Shown here in pieces: positions 9,499 through 16,101 of a stretch of 33,603 bases of DNA (its first letter is position 1; each line of letters opens with the position of its first letter). This DNA comes from CAYVUI01 sp964454745. Its GTDB lineage: Bacteria > Planctomycetota > Phycisphaerae > Sedimentisphaerales > Anaerohalosphaeraceae. The notes under the pieces are model-generated. The model was not told where the DNA came from. It saw only the letters and a program-made list of their open reading frames with translations, and did no database searches. The translations under genes and the position numbers were made by a program. The stretch lies in the NCBI GenBank assembly GCA_964454745.1, contig CAYVUI010000038.1, positions 1-33,603 of the forward strand. Direction: 5' to 3'.

Positions 9499-10344
9499 TT
9501 ATTCCCCATACCAGTATTTGGCGTTCATCACATAACCGCGACCACTGGAATGAAGCTTTTCGATATCGTCCGGCTCCTTGGACACTGATCCGTCCGTCCA
9601 GGCGATATTCATCCAGCCCACTTTTTCCTTGTCATCCGTTCCCACGGATCTCGATTTAGGACTGTGCCTGCGTCCCCGCGAGGCGGGATCACTGAAATTC
9701 GGACTGGTCAAGGGCCTTGTAATCTGGGAATAGTACTCGGGAATGCTGATATATAAGAAGGCATCGGCAAACATAATCGTACCCGCCGGCTTGCGGATCG
9801 AGTCGAGTTTGCAGTTACCATGCTTCTTATACCAAACGTTGTCTTCACCCCACTGCGTACCATTATTATTACTGCTGTCAAATTTACCCGGGCAGTGCCC
9901 TGTATTTGAACACAGCTTAAAATTGTATCCATAACTGTTATAGTAGTTACCCAAATTGGCAAACCCTGCAATATCACCTGCAGCAAAACCCAACTCCTCA
10001 TACGTTTTTCCGGCAAAGCTTTTGGGAACCGCCGCACACTGCATGACCTTGTCGCCTGCCTCCGCATCGGCAAGATAAGGCTTTAAAAGCTCATCTTTTC
10101 CGGCTTCATACCCCCTGTCCCAAAGCGCAGGCAGAGCCCAGCCGTCATGGTCTTGAGACCAGAGCTTGGCTGCAAAACCGATTTGGCGCACGTTTGACAC
10201 GCAAACGACATTTTTGGCTATCGCTTTTACTTTACTCAAAGCAGGCATCAGAATGCCCATCAAAGTTGCGATGATTGCGATCACAACCAAAAGTTCGATC
10301 AGTGTAAATCCAGCTTTCCATTTCATTCCATTTCGCTTCTTCAT
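9499..10344 (-). CDS. Type II secretion/type IV pilin-like pseudopilin (prepilin N-methylation motif)
   Basis: This 281-residue protein begins MKKRNGMKWKAGFTLIELL, the prepilin leader and N-methylation motif cut after Gly, followed by one long hydrophobic helix (VVIAIIATLMGILMPALSKV). The soluble part ends with a block reading 'GWMNIAWTDGSVSKEP' after a histidine-containing stretch. This resembles the H-X9-DG signature of the abundant planctomycete and lentisphaeral pseudopilin family that is often found among sulfatase and glycosidase genes. I place the start at ATG 10344, with CCAGGTG upstream, because this puts the leader at the N terminus. The open frame upstream to 10458 overlaps stem-loops and has no ribosome site. 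Its role is unknown; such proteins are thought to act in export or surface display. It lies between two secreted multidomain proteins. Confidence 0.85.
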   Translation of the reverse strand: MKKRNGMKWKAGFTLIELLVVIAIIATLMGILMPALSKVKAIAKNVVCVSNVRQIGFAAKLWSQDHDGWALPALWDRGYEAGKDELLKPYLADAEAGDKVMQCAAVPKSFAGKTYEELGFAAGDIAGFANLGNYYNSYGYNFKLCSNTGHCPGKFDSSNNNGTQWGEDNVWYKKHGNCKLDSIRKPAGTIMFADAFLYISIPEYYSQITRPLTSPNFSDPASRGRRHSPKSRSVGTDDKEKVGWMNIAWTDGSVSKEPDDIEKLHSSGRGYVMNAKYWYGE

Positions 10345-10404
10345 AAGAACACCTGGAATAGAATAACAGTCCATTTTAGTTAACTTCCAAACATTTTGCC
10401 CCAT

Positions 10405-10419
10405 CGCCTCTATGAGGCG
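10405..10419. repeat. Short perfect stem-loop upstream of the pseudopilin gene
   Basis: CGCCTC-TAT-GAGGCG forms a six-base perfect stem with a three-base loop, in the 149-base gap between the 1133-residue protein and the pseudopilin. No T-run follows on the minus strand. It may be part of the upstream gene's 3' end structure or a 5'-leader element of the pseudopilin. Confidence 0.4.
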
Positions 10420-10440
10420 CCGGGACAAAAACCTTGAAAA

Positions 10441-10475
10441 ACATCCCGGAGGCAGCACTCAAGCCGCCTCCGGAA
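10441..10475 (-). terminator. Probable intrinsic terminator after the 1133-residue protein
   Basis: Reading the minus strand, CCGGAGGC (10473-10466), a 12-base loop and GCCTCCGG (10453-10446) form an eight-base GC-rich stem. GATGTTTTTC follows, so the T-run is slightly displaced. It lies about 20 bases past the stop codon at 10494, and probably reduces but may not abolish read-through into the pseudopilin. Confidence 0.55.
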
Positions 10476-10493
10476 CGCTTGATCTTCATTACA

Positions 10494-13400
10494 TTACGGA
10501 GCCCAGGGCTGGTCACAACCCGGAATCTCCGGATCTGTACAGCTAAGCCACTTCTCAATGACCGTCTCCAAGTCCGTCGGCCCTACTTCACCATCCTGAT
10601 CGAGGTCAGCTTCAAAGAAACCGAGGTCTCCAAGAGACAGTGAACTGTTGGCCGTCACTGTAAACTTATACCAGTCATTGGGTACATGTGACTGATCCGG
10701 GAACAAGCCACCGGCACCTAAACTGCTTACCGAGTTCATCTGCAGGTTAAACGCGATCACTTCACCGTCAGACAGGGTCACTTTCGTCCCTGTTCCACTG
10801 TTGAGATCGAACGATGAATACGTCGGCATGGCGATCTCATACAGAATCTCATCGCCGTCAACCGAGCTGCCGTAAGCAACATCAATATCATCCGTGGCCG
10901 GATCGTCCGTAGAAAGAATCGAAATCGGCCCCAGTGTACACCATGTACCGCCGCTTGCCTTATGATAAGGCTGGTAGTACTGCGCGGTGTCAAACAGCTC
11001 GCTGTCCAACCATGCCGTTGCGGTGCTGGTGTCATTGACCGAGAAGCGAAGCTCGATATTATCGGCATCGTTCCACGCCGCAGGTGTATCCGAGAAGTTT
11101 TGCTCGGTATCCGTAACCTTCAGTGCCGCGTATACCACTTGCGGGCTCAAGGGATCCCAGAGCAGTGCAAGCTTTGCTTCCGTGATATCCGCCGCATTGG
11201 GGGTCTGGAAACCGCTGCTGATTCGGGCTTTATACCAGCGGACACCGTCCCATTCAGAAAGGTCGCCGTCTACTGTAATGCTCGAATTCGTTTCATATAC
11301 CCTCAGGGAAGATTCCGGAAGGTTGGTAAACAATGAGGAGAAGTTAGGATCTTCTGGATTGATAACCCACTCGCAGTTATCACCAGCCGGGTCCGTACAA
11401 CGCAGCCAGTCACTCGCGATCGGAGCGACATCACTTAGCGTGACCTGGCAGTCTTCGTTGAAATCATAAGCCAGAATCGTGCCCAGGTCGCCGCAGGCTT
11501 CTACATTGCCTGTTACCGCACCCCAGCCGGTTCCGACATGAACCTCGTCAGCATGCCACTGGTCAAACGCATCCGCTCGGCCATCGAACTGGACCCAATT
11601 GATAACGGCATTGCTCTCACCGGACATGGTTCCCTGCCAGGTCGTCGGCTCTTCGATCGGCATCGGGTTCGACGCGTTAAACACACTGACGCTTACAACA
11701 TCGTCACCCGTGATATTCGCATCGATCTTGACAACCACCAGGTTAACCACGCCGCTTGACCAGTCCGCAACGGGGAAGCTCGGCCAGATCCCGGTTCCGC
11801 TGAATGGATCGATGTAGAACTTTGGTGTCGTCACATTGGGATAACCCGTATACAGCATCCGAACGTCAAATACTTTTACGTTCTTCGTTTCACGAAGTGC
11901 CATAATGCAGCTGTTAAAGGAATCGGAGTCACCCATCGCAAGGTAGCTGATGTAATAATCCTGGTCAGCACGCAGGTCAATCGGGTACTCCAACTGGCGC
12001 ATAGCGTCGTTTTGTGTAGAACCGCCGGGCGCATCATTGTTGTCCTGGATCTTATTTCCGACAGTACCATAGGGGAAATCCATCCCCGGCGCCAAACTGC
12101 CAATACCCACATTGGTGTAGCAGTATGGGCCCGCTTCGCGCTCCCAGCCGGTTACCCAGCCGAAACCACCGAATCCGTTGCCGCTGGACTTGAGGTCAAC
12201 ACCGCTTACATAATCAAAACCTTCGTATGCCATGCGGCGAGGATAGTTCAGCGCACCGAGTTGTGTTGTAAATGACCAGACAAATCCTTCGTTGTCCACG
12301 CCGTCCACCACTTCATCAATTCGCCAGTAATACGTCGTGCTTGAATCCAGGTTGAAAGGAAGTGCATAAGAAGTTTCCGTCACTTCATCCTGGAACACCA
12401 GGTCATTCGGGTCCGGACTGGTTCCGAAATAGACCTTGTGCGAATCGACCGAAACGCTGCTCACCCAGCTCAGTACAAGATTGTCTGTCGCAACCGGGTA
12501 TTCACCATCAGCCGGAGACGGAGCCTCCGCCACAATGCTCGTATTCACGTAATCTGCAATGTAACCGTTATCCACATAGGTACCTCCGGAATTACTCATC
12601 CGGAAATTGAAACGGTCCCACGCATCAGCAATCGACTGAAAATCTGTACCTACATTTACATTCACAAGACCCGTCGGGATCTCAACACCCGTCGTCAGGT
12701 TATAGGCATAAAGTGATGCCGAACTGTAATTGGCCCCGCGAAGGACAAGACGAAGGCTTACCCAGTCCCCTTTCGCCCACAGGCCTGCCGTGCTCGCAGC
12801 ACCGAGGGTATTCCCGGTAAGTACCGTACCGCTCTCACCGGCCGGACGAATTGCAAAGGCACCGACATTGAGCCCGAATGAGGGGCTGTAATTTGCAAGG
12901 GCACCCTGGCGGAAATACATCCGGCAGGAGGCAAGACTCGTGTCGTCCTCGCGGAAATCGAAACCCATCTCGACCCCGTCAAAAAGGCCGACCTGCAAAC
13001 CGAAGTTTTCGCTTCTGTCGAGTGCGTACTGCGGCCACTCATCCGACGATGAACCGGACTTCATGGCCTGTCCGCCGATATACTCACCGCTGCTCGCTGT
13101 TGTCACAACCGTTACTGCCGGGGCGTTATCACGCCACCCGGTCTGGTCGATTGAACCCAGCGAAAGCGCTTCAAAGTCCTCAATATACGAATTGGCTGTC
13201 GGCGCGACATAATCCTTCACATACGCATTATCAAACATCGTATTGGGCGAACCGCCGCGGAAATTAAAACCGGTCCAGCCGGCATGCCACTTGGGATTCA
13301 CGCCCAGGCTGATCCCGTTAAGGCCCGTAGGCATGTCAACGCCTTTGGTGATGTTGTAAGCCACAACAGACGCGGTGTCAAAGGCGGTACCGCTAAGGAT

Positions 13401-13895
13401 GATACTCACACGAACCCAGTCACCTTTCTCCCAGAGGCCTTGTGAGCCCAGTGAGGTTAAACTGTTGCCCTCAATGGTATCACCGCTTTCCCCTGCGGCC
13501 CTGATGGCGAAATTACCACCCGCCAGGCCAAAGCTCGGGCTGTATACCGCCAGCCTCTGCTTGCGCAGGTACATGCGAAAGCTAAGAGCCGAAGTTACAG
13601 CTTCATTAAACTCAAAGCCGTACTCAATGCCGTCTTTGTCCATCGCCAGGCCGAAATCAACACCGGTTGCATCATGGCGGCAGGTCTTGTCATCGTAAGC
13701 AGTCGTTTGAAGCGCCTGGCCTGCACCGGAGGTGACAACGTCAACCAGGGCATTGGCCTCCCAGTTAATCGGAGACCCCTGGGCCTGAAGCTGCCCCAGC
13801 GGAGTGAACGAGTCAAAATCTTCTGTATACTCTGCCTGTACACTTATCGCGTAACAGAGCAACAGGGTTAGAAACAACATCAATACTTTTCGCAT
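10494..13895 (-). CDS. Multidomain secreted binding protein with two copies of a shared beta-sandwich module, Fn3-like, CBM9-like and dockerin-like domains
   Basis: This exported 1133-residue protein (signal peptide 1-21, ending SVQA) has no recognisable catalytic domain. Two related modules occupy about 22-230 and 237-450; each contains a 'MGFDFRE/YGFEFNE', 'YSPSFGL', 'KGDWVRV/KGDWVSL', 'YN(I/L)T.GV(D/E)(I/M)PTGL' and 'FNFR' series. The PEP-CTERM protein next door is a third copy. After these come a fibronectin-III-like domain (SPADGEYP... SHKVYFGTSPDPN... TYYWRIDEV, about 455-545) and a beta-rich domain to about 800. A dockerin-like loop (DFNEDCQVTLSDV) follows, then a CBM9-like domain starting ITVDGDLSEWDG near 865 and running to about 1083. 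The protein ends in a second dockerin-like tail (ADLDQDGEVGPTDL... WLSC). It probably binds glycan and tethers the enzymes or substrate at the surface. The start ATG has AAAGGAG upstream. Ligands cannot be read from sequence. Confidence 0.82.
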   Translation of the reverse strand: MRKVLMLFLTLLLCYAISVQAEYTEDFDSFTPLGQLQAQGSPINWEANALVDVVTSGAGQALQTTAYDDKTCRHDATGVDFGLAMDKDGIEYGFEFNEAVTSALSFRMYLRKQRLAVYSPSFGLAGGNFAIRAAGESGDTIEGNSLTSLGSQGLWEKGDWVRVSIILSGTAFDTASVVAYNITKGVDMPTGLNGISLGVNPKWHAGWTGFNFRGGSPNTMFDNAYVKDYVAPTANSYIEDFEALSLGSIDQTGWRDNAPAVTVVTTASSGEYIGGQAMKSGSSSDEWPQYALDRSENFGLQVGLFDGVEMGFDFREDDTSLASCRMYFRQGALANYSPSFGLNVGAFAIRPAGESGTVLTGNTLGAASTAGLWAKGDWVSLRLVLRGANYSSASLYAYNLTTGVEIPTGLVNVNVGTDFQSIADAWDRFNFRMSNSGGTYVDNGYIADYVNTSIVAEAPSPADGEYPVATDNLVLSWVSSVSVDSHKVYFGTSPDPNDLVFQDEVTETSYALPFNLDSSTTYYWRIDEVVDGVDNEGFVWSFTTQLGALNYPRRMAYEGFDYVSGVDLKSSGNGFGGFGWVTGWEREAGPYCYTNVGIGSLAPGMDFPYGTVGNKIQDNNDAPGGSTQNDAMRQLEYPIDLRADQDYYISYLAMGDSDSFNSCIMALRETKNVKVFDVRMLYTGYPNVTTPKFYIDPFSGTGIWPSFPVADWSSGVVNLVVVKIDANITGDDVVSVSVFNASNPMPIEEPTTWQGTMSGESNAVINWVQFDGRADAFDQWHADEVHVGTGWGAVTGNVEACGDLGTILAYDFNEDCQVTLSDVAPIASDWLRCTDPAGDNCEWVINPEDPNFSSLFTNLPESSLRVYETNSSITVDGDLSEWDGVRWYKARISSGFQTPNAADITEAKLALLWDPLSPQVVYAALKVTDTEQNFSDTPAAWNDADNIELRFSVNDTSTATAWLDSELFDTAQYYQPYHKASGGTWCTLGPISILSTDDPATDDIDVAYGSSVDGDEILYEIAMPTYSSFDLNSGTGTKVTLSDGEVIAFNLQMNSVSSLGAGGLFPDQSHVPNDWYKFTVTANSSLSLGDLGFFEADLDQDGEVGPTDLETVIEKWLSCTDPEIPGCDQPWAP

Positions 13896-13965
13896 AGCCT
13901 GCTCCTTTTCATACTGAATCCATGTTTCATTTATGGAAATTCAATTATTTCTTTCTTCTTTTGAT

Positions 13966-14011
13966 CAGCAGCGCCTTTTGCTGAATTCGGCAAGAAGCGC
14001 TGCTGTTTTTT
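13966..14011 (+). terminator. Strong stem-loop with T-run, facing against the flanking genes
   Basis: CAGCAGCGC (13966-13974) pairs perfectly with GCGCTGCTG (13997-14005), with a further TTGC/GCAA pairing inside the loop, and TTTTTT follows at 14006-14011. As an intrinsic terminator it works for plus-strand transcription, yet both neighbouring genes are on the minus strand. Read in their direction, the hairpin is preceded by an A-run and followed by ATCAAAAG. It may still stall or protect the 3' end of the short PEP-CTERM transcript. Confidence 0.6.
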
Positions 14012-14025
14012 ACATCCATTACGAA

Positions 14026-14778
14026 CTACGCACTTTTCTTTCTGAGAAGCAGTCCACCCAGACCCAGCAAAGCAAGCGTTGCCGGTTCCGGAACGGTGTA
14101 ATCTTGAATGTAAGCATTATCAACCGTAGAACCCGCCGAATTGCTCATCCTGAAAATCAGTCTGTCCCATGATGCATGAAACTTGGGATTGGCTCCGAGA
14201 GCAACATTCTCAATACCGGTGGGAATATCAACGCCCTTAGTCATATTGTACGCATTCATTGTCGCAGTGTCAAAACCAGTACCCGTCATAACAAGGCTGA
14301 CAGTAATCCAATCGCCTTTGTCATAAAGACCAGCTGTAATCGCATCGCCAAGCGTATTGCCAAGATAGTTCGTGCCGCCCTCGCCTTTGGTCCTGAGCAT
14401 GAACTCGCCCGTATTCTGAAAACCAAAAGCCGGAGAGTAAGTAGCAGTCGAGCCGTCTCTAAAATGCATTCGGCAACTTGCGAGAGTTGAATTAGCATTC
14501 ATAAAATCAAAACCCATTTCAAGGCCATCCTGGTCCAATGTCAAACCAAGATCTTCACTTCGATCCAGCGCATACTGCGGCCATTGATCTGAAGAACTGC
14601 TGTTTTGTAAGGCCTGGCCGCCGGTGACAGCAACAATCTGTCCATTTGTGCTCAGATCTCGCCATCCCGCTTGTCCGGTCAGAGTGCCTAGCGCTTCGCT
14701 CTCAAAATCATCAACATAGGCTGCATTCGCCAAACCCGCTACCACAAACATCATTAACACTACCAACAATTTCTTCAT
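14026..14778 (-). CDS. PEP-CTERM sorting-domain protein carrying the shared beta-sandwich module
   Basis: This 250-residue protein has an N-terminal signal peptide (KKLLVVLMMFVVAGLANA). One beta-sandwich module covers about residues 20-225. The C terminus is a typical PEP-CTERM signal: VPEPATLALLGLGGLLL followed by RKKSA. Such proteins are processed by an exosortase and placed on the cell surface or in extracellular matrix; no exosortase is encoded here. The module closely matches the two in the 1133-residue protein, with near identity around 'WPQYALDRSE', 'LASCRM.FR', 'YSPAFG' and 'DNAYI.DY'. It is the first gene after the LacI regulator (43 bases) and has a GAGAGGAG ribosome site. It is probably a surface glycan-binding protein expressed early or strongly; this is inferred from position and shared modules. 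Confidence 0.85.
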   Translation of the reverse strand: MKKLLVVLMMFVVAGLANAAYVDDFESEALGTLTGQAGWRDLSTNGQIVAVTGGQALQNSSSSDQWPQYALDRSEDLGLTLDQDGLEMGFDFMNANSTLASCRMHFRDGSTATYSPAFGFQNTGEFMLRTKGEGGTNYLGNTLGDAITAGLYDKGDWITVSLVMTGTGFDTATMNAYNMTKGVDIPTGIENVALGANPKFHASWDRLIFRMSNSAGSTVDNAYIQDYTVPEPATLALLGLGGLLLRKKSA

Positions 14779-14821
14779 TTTCCACTCCTCTCAAATTGAG
14801 TTAAAAAAAAGTTTTTGAGCA

Positions 14822-15880
14822 TTACCACTGCTCCTTAACACCACTGCCTGCCTGAACCAATTTCGGCAGAACATTTATTTGAATAAAATCCTGATGGTTT
14901 GCCCTGTCCCCGATGCGATACAAAAGCCTTTCTACCAATGATTTCGCGATCTGTTCAGCGTTGACATCAATCGTGGCAGGCCTTGGATCCAGCCCTTCAA
15001 GGAAGGGTTTCTCATTATTGCAGCCTACAAGCTCAATATCCTGCCCGGGAATAACCCCTTTTTGCCGGAGTCCTTTTTGAATCACAACCATGTGTGCATC
15101 CATTGGAACAAAGACGCCGGTGGGCCGGTCTGTTTTCTGACAGAATTCATCCAGAAAGCTCTCAAGAACGGGGATTTCATCATACTCATAAAGCCCGCCG
15201 CCCGGCTTTCTTTCCGAAAACGGCACATCATAAATTTCATATTCACAATTAAACCTGGAGCAATAATCCACAAAAAACCGCTGCCGGGTCTCAATCGGCA
15301 GGTGCCTTACACCCGGCATAACCGGATTGATATAGCCAATCTTTTTATGCCCCTTGGAGACCAGGTAGTCCGCAGCCATGATCCCAATCCTGTCATTGGC
15401 GGGTTCGACATGGTCACAGATGGGGTCTTCATACAGGTCAGGATGACCAAAAACGCTTACAAAAGGAACCGAGATATTTTGCGGGTATATATTTTGTTCA
15501 CCGCAGACAATACCCCCATCGATTTTGTAAGAATTTACACTTTCATCGAAATTGGAAAAACAAAGGACCATCATTGAAAGATTTCTTTCTGACAGTTCCT
15601 CTTCGACTGCATGTACCAGGCTGGCATAAAAAGGATAATTCACCATATTTGTATGCTGCCCGTAAAACACGACACCTACACAGCCGTGTTTCAGGCCGTT
15701 CAAATCGACCTTTTTAGGGCCGCTGCGTGAAGCAAGGGGCTTGGGTACGTAGTTAAGCCTTTTCATTGCCTGCTCAACTCTTTTTGCGGTCTTAGGAGAA
15801 ACGCCCGGTTTGCCATTAATAACATAAGAAACCGTCGCGTGCGAAACCCCTGCTGCTTTTGCTACCTCTATGATGGACAT
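14822..15880 (-). CDS. LacI-family transcriptional regulator
   Basis: This is a 352-residue repressor or activator. Residues 1-55 form the LacI helix-turn-helix (MSIIEVAKAAGVSHATVSYVINGKPGVSP). The rest is a periplasmic-binding-protein-like effector domain with 'CVGVVFYG' (usual 'igvi'), 'IGIMAADYLVSKGHKKIGYI', 'PTGVFVPMDAHMVVIQKGL' and 'IELVGCNNEKPFL', all standard for the family. I chose ATG 15880, which starts exactly at the DNA-binding domain; an in-frame TTG at 15943 would add residues from within the promoter. The gene lies next to the divergent control region, whose two palindromes are likely its operators. One of them overlaps the -35 box of its own promoter, which predicts autoregulation. 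The effector is probably a sugar from the polysaccharide, but which one is unknown. Confidence 0.93.
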   Translation of the reverse strand: MSIIEVAKAAGVSHATVSYVINGKPGVSPKTAKRVEQAMKRLNYVPKPLASRSGPKKVDLNGLKHGCVGVVFYGQHTNMVNYPFYASLVHAVEEELSERNLSMMVLCFSNFDESVNSYKIDGGIVCGEQNIYPQNISVPFVSVFGHPDLYEDPICDHVEPANDRIGIMAADYLVSKGHKKIGYINPVMPGVRHLPIETRQRFFVDYCSRFNCEYEIYDVPFSERKPGGGLYEYDEIPVLESFLDEFCQKTDRPTGVFVPMDAHMVVIQKGLRQKGVIPGQDIELVGCNNEKPFLEGLDPRPATIDVNAEQIAKSLVERLLYRIGDRANHQDFIQINVLPKLVQAGSGVKEQW

Positions 15881-15914
15881 GCTGTTATCCCAAATAGAAT
15901 CATCCAATGCTCTA

Positions 15915-15943
15915 ATAATACTTAAATAGAACTTACATGTCAA
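15915..15943 (-). promoter_or_regulatory. Predicted sigma70-like promoter of the LacI regulator and leftward operon
   Basis: On the minus strand TTGACA (15943-15938), exactly 17 bases, then TATTAT (15920-15915). This predicts a start near 15908 and a leader of about 28 bases to the ATG at 15880. The -35 box is embedded in the left palindrome, so a bound repressor would block this promoter. Confidence 0.72.
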
Positions 15944-15946
15944 GTT
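15930..15946. promoter_or_regulatory. Putative LacI-family operator O1
   Basis: AACTTACATGTCAAGTT is a near-palindrome (its reverse complement is AACTTGACATGTAAGTT). It shares AACTTACATGT with the second site at 16049-16066 and covers the -35 element of the lacI promoter. Assignment to this regulator is inferred from position, symmetry and duplication. Confidence 0.6.
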
Positions 15947-15995
15947 AATATCGGAATATTTAAGTAAATTATTTCAAATATTCCAAAAATAACCT

Positions 15996-16024
15996 TTGAT
16001 ATAGAGATAGAATAAAGGTATTAT
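15996..16024 (+). promoter_or_regulatory. Predicted sigma70-like promoter of the rightward operon (GH2 onward)
   Basis: TTGATA (15996-16001), exactly 17 bases, then TATTAT (16019-16024). This predicts a start near 16031 and a leader of about 70 bases before the GTG at 16102. The second operator lies at roughly +20 to +32 of this transcript, where a repressor would block initiation or early elongation. Confidence 0.68.
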
Positions 16025-16037
16025 CAGAATTATATTA

Positions 16038-16066
16038 AACTTACAATCAACTTACATGTAAGGTTT
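16038..16066. promoter_or_regulatory. Putative LacI-family operator O2 with an extra half-site
   Basis: CTTACATGTAAG at 16051-16062 is a perfect 12-base palindrome, within AACTTACATGTAAGGTT. A direct half-site AACTTACA at 16038-16045 precedes the copy at 16049-16056 by 11 bases, about one helical turn. Centre-to-centre distance to O1 is 119 bases, which could permit a repression loop. Confidence 0.62.
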
Positions 16067-16101
16067 TACGTCAAGTATAATCTAAAAAAGCGAGGTCTAT
16101 C

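Noticed and set aside
10345..10458. An upstream extension of the pseudopilin with 38 extra residues
   Set aside because: It would bury the prepilin leader, overlaps a stem-loop and lacks a ribosome site; ATG 10344 fits the family.
15881..15943. An upstream TTG start for the LacI regulator
   Set aside because: It lies within the predicted promoter and operator, and the DNA-binding domain begins exactly at ATG 15880.
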